The translations under genes and the position numbers were made by a program. From Pelagibius sp050330205 (GTDB lineage: Bacteria; Pseudomonadota; Alphaproteobacteria; Kiloniellales; Kiloniellaceae), in NCBI GenBank assembly GCA_050330205.1, contig JBHJOA010000005.1, positions 53,194-117,193 of the forward strand: 64,000 nt of DNA, in the 5' to 3' direction. The notes beneath the pieces were generated by a model. The model saw only the letters and a program-made list of their open reading frames with translations. It was not told where the DNA came from and searched no databases. This document shows positions 18,233 to 26,809 of this stretch, piece after piece; position 1 is the stretch's first letter, and the number at the start of each line of letters is the position of its first letter.

Positions 18233-19561
18233 TCATTCGGCGACGACGACGACATCGACGGGCGCGCCGAGGCCGGCGATGCACACCCCCTTCACCAGCC
18301 TCCTCTCGGCCGCGGGCGCGTAGCCCTGGGCGATCGCGCGCTCGTAGCTGGCGCGGTCGCAGAGCGCGCGCACGCCGAGTTCCTTGTTGTGCTTCTCGAG
18401 CTTGGCCGAGAGGTTCACCGCCTCGCCGATCACGGTGTACTCCAGGCGGGTGTCGTCGCCGACCGCCCCGAAGAGCACCGTACCGCTGGCGACGGCCCCG
18501 TTTACCAGCGGGCAGCGGCGTCCCTGGCGCGCGCAGTCGGCTTGCCAGGAAGCCGCCTCGGCCATCGTCGCTTCCAGCGCGCCGAGGGCATCGGCGGCCG
18601 GACTCGCGGACGGCCGCACGGCGCCGAAGGTCGCCATGATGCCGTCGCCGAGGAACTTGTCGATGGAGCCGCCGTGGCGCCGGATCACCGGCACCAAGCG
18701 CTGCTGGTATTCGGCCAGCAGTCGCATGACCTCGTCCGGCGCCGCGGTGCCGGCCAGTTCGGTGAAGCCGCGCATGTCGAGGTTGAGCACCGCGGCTTCG
18801 CGCATCTCGCCGCTGCCGGCGCGGATGTCGTCCTCCGCGCCCTTGATGCGTTCGGCGATCTCCGGCGCGAAGAAGCGCGACAGCTCGCGCGCCGCGGTCT
18901 GCTCGGCGACTGCGCGCACCAGCAGGTCCTTGCCGCGATGGAGCGCCACGGCGATCAGCGCGGTGACCACCAGGATCGAGATGATCTTGTCGAACTCGGC
19001 GCCCAGCAGCACGCTGTTGGAGGTGAGGTAGGCGACGTAGTCGCGGGTGATCATGGTGTCCGTCGGATCGGCGAGGATGACGTAGAGGATCAGCGCGCCC
19101 CAGCCGAGCGCGGCCAGCGCCCCCGCCAGGATGACGAAGCGGGCATCGAAGCGCAGCGCCCTGAGGGCAATGAAGATGAACACGTAAAGCAGCGTCGGTG
19201 CCTTGAGATAGAACGACGCCGGCTGTGCGTACTGGATGTGGAAACTCCAGATCAGCACCATCAAAAGCGCGACGTCGAAGAACACCGAGGCGGCCAGTGC
19301 CCAGCCCGGCAGGCGGCCGAGGTGCGACCAGGCGACACGCACCAGGGTCAGCGCCAGGTAGACGGCGAGCGCCCAGGGCACCGGCGCGAAGTCGAGTTCC
19401 GCCGGCTTGGGCGACAGAGCGTAGAGCGTGCCGAAGGTGAGGACGATGGCGAGCTGCACCCAGGAGATCAGACGCTCGGTGGCGTCCTCCTGGCGGCGCA
19501 CGGCGAGGCGCACCCGCTCCGGCAGTCCCGCTTCGGGATCCTTGCGCCACCAGCTCAGCAT
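18233..19561 (-). CDS. Membrane-bound class III adenylate/guanylate cyclase
   Basis: 442 residues. The first ~230 hold about six hydrophobic segments, then a C-terminal class III cyclase domain. Metal-binding Asp residues are in LNLDMRGFTEL and KFLGDGIMATFG, and the substrate-selecting Lys of DKFLGD and Thr of YTVIGEAVN suggest ATP. The transition-state pair Asn...Arg is altered: VNLSAKLE has Lys where Arg is usual, and IGE replaces IGD, so activity may be reduced or differently tuned. A cAMP effector candidate is the stand-alone binding domain at 3499-3948. The gene ends 3 nt from the permease stop on the other strand. Confidence 0.85.
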   Translation of the reverse strand: MLSWWRKDPEAGLPERVRLAVRRQEDATERLISWVQLAIVLTFGTLYALSPKPAELDFAPVPWALAVYLALTLVRVAWSHLGRLPGWALAASVFFDVALLMVLIWSFHIQYAQPASFYLKAPTLLYVFIFIALRALRFDARFVILAGALAALGWGALILYVILADPTDTMITRDYVAYLTSNSVLLGAEFDKIISILVVTALIAVALHRGKDLLVRAVAEQTAARELSRFFAPEIAERIKGAEDDIRAGSGEMREAAVLNLDMRGFTELAGTAAPDEVMRLLAEYQQRLVPVIRRHGGSIDKFLGDGIMATFGAVRPSASPAADALGALEATMAEAASWQADCARQGRRCPLVNGAVASGTVLFGAVGDDTRLEYTVIGEAVNLSAKLEKHNKELGVRALCDRASYERAIAQGYAPAAERRLVKGVCIAGLGAPVDVVVVAE

Positions 19562-19681
19562 GTTCGCTTCCCGCTCACCCGTCGTGTCGCCGCCGGCGCT
19601 GCGGCCCGTCGTTTGGAGATATGGCGGGGTCGGGCACTCACCTGCACGTCACTTCTGCGTGAAAGCCCCGCGGCCGCCCCG

Positions 19682-20542
19682 TCAGGGGTGCAGCACCAGG
19701 CCTTCGAAGGCCACCTGGGTACCCGGGCGCGCCGCCTCGGCCTGGCGCGCGACCTCGTCCATGAAGGCGTCGTCGTGGCTCGGGTCGTGATGGAAGATGA
19801 CCAGCTGGCGGGCCCCGGCCTTGTCGCAGAGCCGCATGCCTTCCTGCCAGGTCGAGTGTCCCCAGTTGCGGTACTTGGGAAACTCCTCGTCGGTGTAGGT
19901 GCTGTCGTAGATCACCAGGTCGGCGCCGTCGATGAGTTCCAGGATGTGGCGGTCGAGCCGGCCTTCGACATGCTCGGTGTCGGTGACGTAGCAGAGCGAG
20001 CGGCCGGCGAACTCGACGCGGTAGCCGGTGGCGCCGTTGGGGTGGTTGAGCGGCGCGGTGATGAGGCGCACGCCCAGCTTCGGCTCCAGCACGTCGCCGG
20101 CGGAGAAGTCATGAAACGAGACGTTGGCCGCGAAGATCTTCGGCGGCACCGGAAACAGCGGCGCGTTCATGAATTGCACCAGGACATCGTGCAGCGTGAG
20201 TTCCGGGATCAGGTGGCCGGCCCAGAGGCGGATGCGGTTGGCCTTGTCGAACAGCGGCGCGAAGAAGGGCAGTCCGACGATATGGTCGTGATGGGTGTGG
20301 GTAAGGAAGATGTCGGCTTCCAGGGCGCCGTTCCGGCACAGCTGCTTTCCCAGCGGCCGCAGCCCCGTGCCGGCGTCGAAGATCAGCAGCTTGTCGCCGC
20401 AGCGTACTTCCAGGCAGGAGGTGTTGCCGCCGTATCGCAGGTAACTCTCGCCAGGGCAGGAGATTGAGCCGCGGGTACCCCAGAACCTGACGTAAAAATC
20501 GGAACCGTTCTGCAAATTGCGAGTATCCCTTCGCTCCGGCAC
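19682..20542 (-). CDS. Metallo-beta-lactamase-fold hydrolase
   Basis: 286 residues with the MBL-fold metal motif THTHHDH following GGNTSCLEVR and the opening FWGTRGSISCPG. This combination is typical of the PhnP/RNase Z-like branch that opens phosphodiester bonds, sometimes cyclic-nucleotide or phosphodiester hydrolases. Later ligands are in YDSTYTDEE and VIFHHDPSHDD. It is probably cytosolic. It is followed downstream on the same strand by the cyclase gene, 120 nt away. That proximity makes a nucleotide phosphodiester substrate attractive, but nothing in the sequence proves it. The start at 20542 adds about 15 residues before the conserved core; a later start is possible. Confidence 0.8.
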   Translation of the reverse strand: MPERRDTRNLQNGSDFYVRFWGTRGSISCPGESYLRYGGNTSCLEVRCGDKLLIFDAGTGLRPLGKQLCRNGALEADIFLTHTHHDHIVGLPFFAPLFDKANRIRLWAGHLIPELTLHDVLVQFMNAPLFPVPPKIFAANVSFHDFSAGDVLEPKLGVRLITAPLNHPNGATGYRVEFAGRSLCYVTDTEHVEGRLDRHILELIDGADLVIYDSTYTDEEFPKYRNWGHSTWQEGMRLCDKAGARQLVIFHHDPSHDDAFMDEVARQAEAARPGTQVAFEGLVLHP

Positions 20543-20631
20543 CCTTTATCTAGGCCTGCAGATCCGGCGGCCCATTGAAAATGCTTTGCAACAATTGCCG
20601 TACTCTAACCAATTTGGCCGAGGACGCCCCA

Positions 20632-20694
20632 ATGAAATTTAGCCTTGGCTCAAGGCTCCGGCCCGGGCCGCGGCGGCGCCCGGACCCCGCATGA
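20632..20694 (+). CDS. Possible 20-residue leader peptide upstream of MFS gene
   Basis: A short frame, MKFSLGSRLRPGPRRRPDPA, starts at an ATG about 8 nt after GAGG and ends with a TGA that overlaps the ATG of the MFS transporter (ATGA at 20691). The peptide is basic and proline-rich in its second half, a combination that can slow ribosomes. It could couple or regulate translation of the transporter. There is no homology to call on, so this may be chance. Confidence 0.3.
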   Translation: MKFSLGSRLRPGPRRRPDPA

Positions 20695-21920
20695 CGACGC
20701 CCGAGCGCACGCATAAGCCACTGGTCGCGCTCGGCCTCGCGCTGGTGGTCTTCGCCGCCTTCAGCCAGTTCAAGCTGCCGGTGGTGTTGCCGGTGCTGCT
20801 GGAGGACTACGGCTACGGCCGCGTGCTGGCCGGCGGGTTCATGTCGATCTTCGCCGTCTTCGGCATCCTGCTGTCGGTGCCGATCGGGCGCGCGGTCGCG
20901 CGGCGAGGCGCCCTGCTGCTGGTGCTGGCGGCGCTGGCGCTGATGGCGCTCGGCACCGCGGTCTGCCTGGCGGCACCGCAGTCCGGCGCCGTCATGCTGG
21001 CGGGACGCGGCCTGGAAGGCGCCGCCTTCGCGATCATCGCCGTCGCCGGTCCGGCGCTGGCCACCGCCAACGCGGCGCCGCGCCACCGTGCCCTGGTCAT
21101 CGGCCTGGTGTCCGCCTGGGTTCCCTGCGGCCAGATCCTGGCGGCCCTTATCGGCCCCCTGGCCCTCAACGCCGGCGGCTGGCAGAGCCTCTGGGGGGTG
21201 AGCCTGCTGCTTGCCGCCCTGCTGGCCGGCTGGACCCTGCATGCCCTGCGTCGCGGGCCGCGCGGCACCACGCGGCGCGCGGCCGCCGCTGCGGCGGCGC
21301 CGGCGCCCTGGAGCCGGGCACAGTGGCGCGCGCTGCTGCTCACCGGCGGCGTCTTCATGCTGTGGAGCGGCCAGTACCTCGCCTACATGACCTGGCTGCC
21401 GCTCTACCTCGTCGAGGTGCAGCAGCTGGCGGTCGAGACCGCGATCGGCGGCTATCTCATTCCGGTGGTCCTGGTCGCCGTCTTCAACCTCACCACCGGC
21501 GCGCTGCTGCAGCGCGGCTGCCGCGCCCAGCACCTGCTGCTCGGCGCGGTGATCGTCCAGGCCGCCGTGTGGTGGCTGTTGCCGGTGACCGGCGGTGGCC
21601 TCGGCGGCCTCGCCTCGCTGGCGATCTACGGCATCACCGCGGGGATCGCGCCGACCTGCCTCTTCGCCCTGACCGCGCATCTCGTGGCCAGCCCCGGCGA
21701 GACGGCACGGGCCTTCGGCGTCACCATGACCGGGCGCAATCTCGGGGTGCTCGGCGGGCCGCTGCTGCTGGCGCTGGCGGTCGAGGCGAGCGGCGGCTGG
21801 CAGGCCGGCAGCCTGCTGTTCGCCGGCATCACCACAGCCGCCGTCGCGCTGGCGCTGGTGCTGGTGCGGGTAGTGCCGGGGGTCGAGGCGGAGAGCCGGG
21901 CGGCCGCCGCGGCCGACTGA
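20691..21920 (+). CDS. MFS transporter
   Basis: A 409-residue membrane protein with about twelve hydrophobic segments in two six-helix halves, separated by a charged Ala/Arg linker near residues 185-205. The loop after helix 2, PIGRAVARRGA, fits the family motif A region. It resembles the cyanate/NarK-like exporters of the major facilitator superfamily, but the substrate cannot be assigned. Transcription runs into a convergent OmpR-type regulator gene 16 nt beyond the stop. A 20-codon frame precedes the start and overlaps it. Confidence 0.85.
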   Translation: MTTPERTHKPLVALGLALVVFAAFSQFKLPVVLPVLLEDYGYGRVLAGGFMSIFAVFGILLSVPIGRAVARRGALLLVLAALALMALGTAVCLAAPQSGAVMLAGRGLEGAAFAIIAVAGPALATANAAPRHRALVIGLVSAWVPCGQILAALIGPLALNAGGWQSLWGVSLLLAALLAGWTLHALRRGPRGTTRRAAAAAAAPAPWSRAQWRALLLTGGVFMLWSGQYLAYMTWLPLYLVEVQQLAVETAIGGYLIPVVLVAVFNLTTGALLQRGCRAQHLLLGAVIVQAAVWWLLPVTGGGLGGLASLAIYGITAGIAPTCLFALTAHLVASPGETARAFGVTMTGRNLGVLGGPLLLALAVEASGGWQAGSLLFAGITTAAVALALVLVRVVPGVEAESRAAAAAD

Positions 21921-21936
21921 GCCGCCGGCAAGACGG

Positions 21937-22632
21937 CTACGGCACCAGGCGGTAGCCGCCGGGTTCGGTGACCAGGATCTCCGCCGTCGAAGGATCCGCC
22001 TCGATTTTCTGGCGCAGGCGGTAGACGTGGGTTTCCAGGGTGTGGGTGGTGACCCCGGCGTTGTAGCCCCAGACCTCGCCCAGCAGCTTGTCGCGGCCGA
22101 CCACCGCATCGCCGCTGCGGTAGAGGTACTTCAGGATCGAAGTTTCCTTCTCGGTCAGCCGCACCTTCTTCTTCGACTCGCCGTGGGTCAGCAGCTTGGC
22201 GCTGGGGCGGAAGGTGTAGGGGCCGATGGTGAAGACGGCGTCCTCGCTCTGCTCGTGCTGGCGCAGCTGCGCGCGCATGCGCGCCAGCAGCACGCCGAGT
22301 CGAAACGGCTTGGTGACGTAGTCGTTGGCACCGGCATCGAGCGCCAGGATGGTGTCGGCGTCGGACTCGGCGGCGGTCAGCATGATGATCGGCGACTTCA
22401 CCCCGCCGCGGCGCATCAGGCGGCAGACCTCGCGCCCGTCCATGTCCGGCAGGCCGACGTCGAGCAGGATGAGGTCGAAGTAGATCGCCTTGGCCTGGGC
22501 GATGCCGTCGGAGCCGGAGGCGGCCTCGGCGGTATCGAATTCCTCATGCAGCCGCAGCTGCTCGCTCAGCGATTGGCGCAGCGCCTCGTCGTCGTCGATC
22601 AAAAGGATCTTCTTGCCGCTGGCGGCGTTCAT
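21937..22632 (-). CDS. OmpR-family response regulator
   Basis: 231 residues. The receiver domain (1-120) has the acidic triad start IDDDE, the phospho-acceptor Asp58 in LLDVGLPDMDG, the Thr of MLTAAESD and Lys in VTKPF. The DNA-binding winged helix (about 135-231) has LTEKETSILKYLYR and HTLETHVYRLRQKIE, typical of OmpR/PhoB. No partner histidine kinase is adjacent, so it is an orphan. It may control nearby genes such as the divergent or convergent transporters; that is a guess. The C-terminus GGYRLVP is complete. Confidence 0.92.
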   Translation of the reverse strand: MNAASGKKILLIDDDEALRQSLSEQLRLHEEFDTAEAASGSDGIAQAKAIYFDLILLDVGLPDMDGREVCRLMRRGGVKSPIIMLTAAESDADTILALDAGANDYVTKPFRLGVLLARMRAQLRQHEQSEDAVFTIGPYTFRPSAKLLTHGESKKKVRLTEKETSILKYLYRSGDAVVGRDKLLGEVWGYNAGVTTHTLETHVYRLRQKIEADPSTAEILVTEPGGYRLVP

Positions 22633-22704
22633 CCTGCGAGGTCCATTTCAAAAAACCACCGGAAATCCTGTGAATTCCTCAGATACCACCGCCGCTGCGC
22701 GCAT

Positions 22705-23604
22705 TCAAGCAAGCCGCCCGGCGAGCAACTGCCGCACCGCGCCGTGCAGCGGGTGGTCGCGGTCGCCCAGCGCATCGACCGCCGAGAAGTGGTGCAGGCC
22801 GGGCATCGCCACCTCGGCGAGCGGCAGGCCGCGGGCCTGCCAGGCGGCCGCGTACTCGGCGTGCTGGCGCAGGAATTCCCGGGTTTCCTCGGCGCCGACC
22901 GCCATCAGCAGCGGCGCCGACCGCGCCGGCAGCCGGTGCAGCGGGCTCCAGGGCCCGACCTCCGCCGCGGCGATGCCCAGCACCTTGTTGTGGTAGCTGA
23001 GACGGATCGGCTCCAGGTCGTAGACCCCGGAGATCGAGCAGGCCCCGGCCAGCAGGTCGCCCGGCAGGTCCGGATCGAGGGCGGTCCAGTCGGTCGACAG
23101 CGCCATGACCGCCAAATGGCCGCCGGCGGAGTGCCCGGCGACGACGATCCTGCGCGGGTCGACGCCGAGGGCCGCGGCATTGCGGTGCAGCCAGGCCTGC
23201 GCCCGGCGCACCTGGTCGATCATGGTGCCGATCCCGGTATCGGGGGCGAGGCCGTAGTTGAGGCTGGCGAAGGCGATGCCGGCCTCGACGAAGGGCGGCG
23301 CCAGGTAGCTGTAGTCGCCCTTGTCCAGCGCCTGCCAGTAGCCGCCGTGGATGAAGGCCAGTAGCGGCGCCGCGGCGGCGCCTGGCACCGGGAACAGATC
23401 GAGGGTCTCGGCCGGATCCTCGCCGTAGGGAAGGTCCAGCTGCGCGGGCAGGGCGGCGCGCACCGCCGCGCTGTCGCGCGCCCAGCGCTCGAAGAACGCC
23501 GGATGGTCCGGCCAGCGGGCGCGCAGGTTCACCTCCCGGTCGAGCGCCGCCTGGTCGTAGTCGCGAAAGATCCTGGCCGCGGTGCCGGGTCCGGCGTTCG
23601 CCAT
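22705..23604 (-). CDS. Alpha/beta hydrolase (kynurenine formamidase/esterase type)
   Basis: 299 residues from the ATG at 23604. The oxyanion-hole motif is FIHGGYW, the nucleophile elbow is GHSAGGH and the catalytic His lies in GLHHFSAVDAL near the C-terminus. The combination HGGYW with GHSAGGH is typical of the hormone-sensitive-lipase/kynurenine formamidase branch. No kynurenine pathway genes are near, so a general carboxylesterase is equally possible. A much longer frame extends upstream on this strand but lies opposite ribA. The gene is cytosolic and divergent from ribA. Confidence 0.8.
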   Translation of the reverse strand: MANAGPGTAARIFRDYDQAALDREVNLRARWPDHPAFFERWARDSAAVRAALPAQLDLPYGEDPAETLDLFPVPGAAAAPLLAFIHGGYWQALDKGDYSYLAPPFVEAGIAFASLNYGLAPDTGIGTMIDQVRRAQAWLHRNAAALGVDPRRIVVAGHSAGGHLAVMALSTDWTALDPDLPGDLLAGACSISGVYDLEPIRLSYHNKVLGIAAAEVGPWSPLHRLPARSAPLLMAVGAEETREFLRQHAEYAAAWQARGLPLAEVAMPGLHHFSAVDALGDRDHPLHGAVRQLLAGRLA

Positions 23605-23802
23605 GCGCGGTGGTCCCCCTGGTTCTGCCGGCCCCGCCGCAGGGACCGCTTCGCTGCACCCGCGAAGGACTGGCGTTTTCGGCCGGCGGAGCCTATCTGT
23701 TGCGTGAAACGGGCCGCCGCGCCGCCAGGCGCCGGCACCCCCGAGGCGGGCGCAACCGTGACATGGGCGCGGCCGGCCCGTAAAGTGCCTATCGACAACC
23801 TC

Positions 23803-24993
23803 ATGGCCGAGATGCAGCAGAGCGCCGAAACTCCTGATTCCCGGGCGAAAACCCCCGATGCCGCGGTACTCCAGGCGGTCGAGCGGGCGCTCGCCGAGCT
23901 GCGCCGCGGCGCCAGCATCGTGCTCTACGACTGGTCGGGGCAGGGCGCCCTGGTGCAGGCCGCCGAGCAGGCGACGCCGGAGGGCCTCGCGGCGCTGGCC
24001 GCGCTGACCGGCACGCGCCCGCTGCTGCTGCTGACCGCGCGGCGGGCCCAGGCCCTCGGCCTGCCCGGCGCCGGACCGCTGATCGCCAGCGGCGGCGTCA
24101 TGGCGCTGGCCCTCGAAGAGCGGCAGGAGGAGCGGCAGGCCGCCAGCGTGCGCGCCCTGGCGGACCCCACCGCGCCGCCGGACCGCCCCTTCGCCGCACC
24201 CGGGATCGCCACCGCACCGGCGGGCCTGCCCGCCGGCCTCGACGTCGCCGCCGTGGAGCTCACCAAGCTGGCACGCCTGCTGCCTGCGGCCCTGCTGGCG
24301 CCGCTGGCCGGACAGCCGGTGCAGAGCCCGGTGGCCTGGGCCGACGCCCGCGACCTCATGGCCGTCTCGGCGGCCAACGTCGCCGAATACCGCTTCGCCG
24401 CCGCCCGCGGCCTGACGGCGGTGGCCGAGGCGGCGGTGCCGCTGGCCGGCGCCGAGCAGGCCCGCATCGTCGCCTTCCGCCCCGACGACGGCGGCATGGA
24501 GCACTTGGCCATCGTCATCGGCGAGCCGGCAGCGGACGCGCCGGTGCTGCTGCGGCTGCACTCCGAATGCTTCACTGGCGACCTGCTGGGCTCACTGCGC
24601 TGCGACTGCGGCGACCAGCTGCGCGGCGCCATCCAGGCCATGGCCGCGGCCGGCGCCGGCATCGTGCTTTACCTGATGCAGGAGGGCCGCGGCATCGGCT
24701 TGGTGAACAAGCTGCGCGCCTACACCCTGCAGGATCTCGGCGCCGACACCCTCGACGCCAACGAGCAGCTCGGCTTCGACGCCGACGAGCGGGTCTACCT
24801 GCCGGCCGCGCAGATGTTGCACCACCTCGGCTTCCGCAAGGTGCGCCTGCTCACCAACAACCCGCAGAAGGTCGCCGCGCTCAGCCGCTTCGGCATCGCC
24901 GTGGAGGAGCGGGTCGGCCACAGCTTCCCCTCCAACGGCCACAACGATTTCTATCTCGCCACCAAGGCCAGCCGCTTCGGCCACCTGTTCTAG
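23803..24993 (+). CDS. ribA: GTP cyclohydrolase II with degenerate RibB-like N-terminal domain
   Basis: 396 residues. The C-terminal ~200 residues are a complete GTP cyclohydrolase II, which makes the pyrimidine precursor of riboflavin. The zinc Cys are C256, C267 and C269 in SECFTGDLLGSLRCDC, followed by LMQEGRGIGL and LTNNPQKV. The N-terminal ~185 residues align in layout with 3,4-dihydroxy-2-butanone-4-phosphate synthase (VERALAELRRGASIVLYD), but the acidic DDEDRENEGD catalytic loop is replaced by YDWSGQGALV, so that half is probably inactive. This is known for RibBA-like proteins in alphaproteobacteria; here the loss is visible. The start at 23803 is the ATG that precedes the conserved part. 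Confidence 0.9.
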   Translation: MAEMQQSAETPDSRAKTPDAAVLQAVERALAELRRGASIVLYDWSGQGALVQAAEQATPEGLAALAALTGTRPLLLLTARRAQALGLPGAGPLIASGGVMALALEERQEERQAASVRALADPTAPPDRPFAAPGIATAPAGLPAGLDVAAVELTKLARLLPAALLAPLAGQPVQSPVAWADARDLMAVSAANVAEYRFAAARGLTAVAEAAVPLAGAEQARIVAFRPDDGGMEHLAIVIGEPAADAPVLLRLHSECFTGDLLGSLRCDCGDQLRGAIQAMAAAGAGIVLYLMQEGRGIGLVNKLRAYTLQDLGADTLDANEQLGFDADERVYLPAAQMLHHLGFRKVRLLTNNPQKVAALSRFGIAVEERVGHSFPSNGHNDFYLATKASRFGHLF

Positions 24994-25144
24994 GGCGGCA
25001 AGACCTTCGCGGCGGCCCGGCCGCAGGCGGGCAGAAGCTGCAGGCCGGGCCGAGACGGCCTGTGAAGTAATGCATCCATCCATTTGAAATCATTGAGTCG
25101 CACCTTCTGGCCCGGTTCTTGCGAAAACCTTCGCCGGAGGGCTT

Positions 25145-26095
25145 ATGAATCACCTGGAATTCGCCGGAGACTATCGTCAGCCGCGGCTCGGCGCGCATCC
25201 GCGCGCGCACGAACCCGCCGGCGCCGGCGAGGCTGAGTTCACCTTCGGCGACTTCATCGACATCATCAATCCGCTGCAGCATATCCCCCTCGTCTCGACG
25301 CTCTACCGCGAGATCACCGGCGACGAGATCAGCCCCCATGCCCGCATCCTCGGCGGCACCCTGTTCGGCGGCGCCGGCGGCTTCCTGTCGTCGATCGCCA
25401 ACGTGCTCTACGAGGAGATCGCCGGCGAGGACGTCGGCGAGACCGTGATCGCCTTCTTCACCGGCCCCGGTGAGCCCGGGGAAGAGGATCCCGGCGAGCC
25501 GCAGTTCGCCGATGTCGACGACGGCGTCTTCCCCGCCGCCGGCGACGATGCGATGGCGCTGCCGGCCCCGCTGGAGACCTCCGCCGGGCCTGCCCAGGCG
25601 CTGCCGCCGGCACCGCAGACTGGCGCAGACGCCGCCGCCGTCCTGCCGCAAGCGGCGCCCGGTGTGCTGACCGGCCAGGACGCCCTCAATGCGCTATTCC
25701 TCGATCTGCGCGGCGGCGCGGCGACCCCGCCGGCTCTGCCGCTCGCCCCGGCGGAGGCCCCGGCGGAGGCGCGCTCGCTGCCGCTGCCCGGCCGCGCGGG
25801 CCAGGAGGGCCAGGCCGCCGAAGCCATGAAGGCCTATCCGCTGCCGCCGCGCCATGTCCGCGTGACACCGCCCGCCCCGCCGCCCGCCGCCGCGGAGCCG
25901 GCGGGCAGCGCCGAAGCCGCGCCGCACCCCCTGGTCTTCGCCCAGGAGTCCGCGGGGGGAGATGTCGCCGACCGCATGATGCAGGCGCTCGACAAGTACC
26001 GGACCATGGCGCAGCAGGACCGCGCCGCGACCCGCCGCGACAGGGACGAGTCCGAAGAGGAACTGCGCTGGCAGTCGGATCCCGCCGGATCCTGA
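25145..26095 (+). CDS. Conserved-looking protein of unknown function, Pro/Ala-rich tail
   Basis: 316 residues from an ATG preceded by GGAGGGCTT. Residues 30-105 hold a well-folded-looking block, FTFGDFIDIINPLQHIPLVS, then a Gly-rich amphipathic stretch (GGTLFGGAGGFLSS) and YEEIAGEDVGETVIAFF. The rest is Ala/Pro/Glu-rich and low-complexity, ending in a charged helix with DKYRTMAQQDRAATRRDRDE. There is no signal peptide or clear membrane segment. I recognise no family. The 150-bp upstream gap is AT-richer and may hold its promoter. It could associate with membranes through the Gly-rich block, but this is only an impression. Confidence 0.6.
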   Translation: MNHLEFAGDYRQPRLGAHPRAHEPAGAGEAEFTFGDFIDIINPLQHIPLVSTLYREITGDEISPHARILGGTLFGGAGGFLSSIANVLYEEIAGEDVGETVIAFFTGPGEPGEEDPGEPQFADVDDGVFPAAGDDAMALPAPLETSAGPAQALPPAPQTGADAAAVLPQAAPGVLTGQDALNALFLDLRGGAATPPALPLAPAEAPAEARSLPLPGRAGQEGQAAEAMKAYPLPPRHVRVTPPAPPPAAAEPAGSAEAAPHPLVFAQESAGGDVADRMMQALDKYRTMAQQDRAATRRDRDESEEELRWQSDPAGS

Positions 26096-26162
26096 GCCGA
26101 CAACTTGAGTGCTTTGCCGCGACCCTGGCCCTGGCCCCCGTGCCGGCGCTAGTCTGCCGGCC

Positions 26163-26699
26163 ATGACGCCTCCCCATGATGACAACGGACCTGATCTGGA
26201 GGTCTTCGCAGAAGACGGCGAGACCCGCGCGCGCTGGGGCGATTCCGCCTGGCGCTGCGCCGTCGGCCGCGGCGGCCTCGGCCGCAAGCAGGGCGAGGGC
26301 GACGGCGTCACCCCGGTCGGCCGCTGGCCGATGCGCCGGGTGCTCTACCGCGCCGACCGCCTGCCGCGCCCGGATACCGCGCTGCCCTGCCGCGAGATCG
26401 CCGACGACGACGGCTGGTGCGACGACCCGGCCGACCCGGCCTACAACCGCCCGGTGCGCCTGCCCTACGCCGCCGGCCACGAGCGTCTCGCCCGCGAGGA
26501 TCACGTCTACGACCTGGTGGTGGTGCTGGGCCACAACGACGACCCGGTGGTGCCCGGCGCCGGCAGCGCCATCTTCCTGCACTTGGCCCGCGACGACTGG
26601 AGCCCGACCGAGGGCTGCGTGGCGCTGAAACTGCCCGATCTGCTGGAGGTCCTGAGGACCGCGGGCCCCGGCAGCGCCGTGGTAGTGCGCGAGGCGTGA
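26163..26699 (+). CDS. L,D-transpeptidase-like (YkuD-fold) protein
   Basis: 178 residues from the ATG at 26163. The catalytic segment has His140 in IFLHLARDDW and Cys152 in PTEGCVAL, the His-x-Ser/Gly-Cys arrangement of YkuD-fold L,D-transpeptidases that cross-link peptidoglycan or attach lipoproteins. GDGVTPVGRWPM (substrate-loop region) and VLGHNDDP also fit. There is no signal peptide, which is odd for a periplasmic enzyme, but cytoplasmic-looking members of this subfamily are common in alphaproteobacteria. It is followed after 110 nt by a lipoprotein gene on the same strand. Confidence 0.82.
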   Translation: MTPPHDDNGPDLEVFAEDGETRARWGDSAWRCAVGRGGLGRKQGEGDGVTPVGRWPMRRVLYRADRLPRPDTALPCREIADDDGWCDDPADPAYNRPVRLPYAAGHERLAREDHVYDLVVVLGHNDDPVVPGAGSAIFLHLARDDWSPTEGCVALKLPDLLEVLRTAGPGSAVVVREA

Positions 26700-26809
26700 C
26701 CCCGTCGCGGCCGGGCCGGCGGCGGGAAATCGCCGGGCGGCGACACCTTGCCGGCTGCCGCCGCGTACATCATGTCATGGGTAATGCGACAGCGCGGGAG
26801 GCCGCAGCC

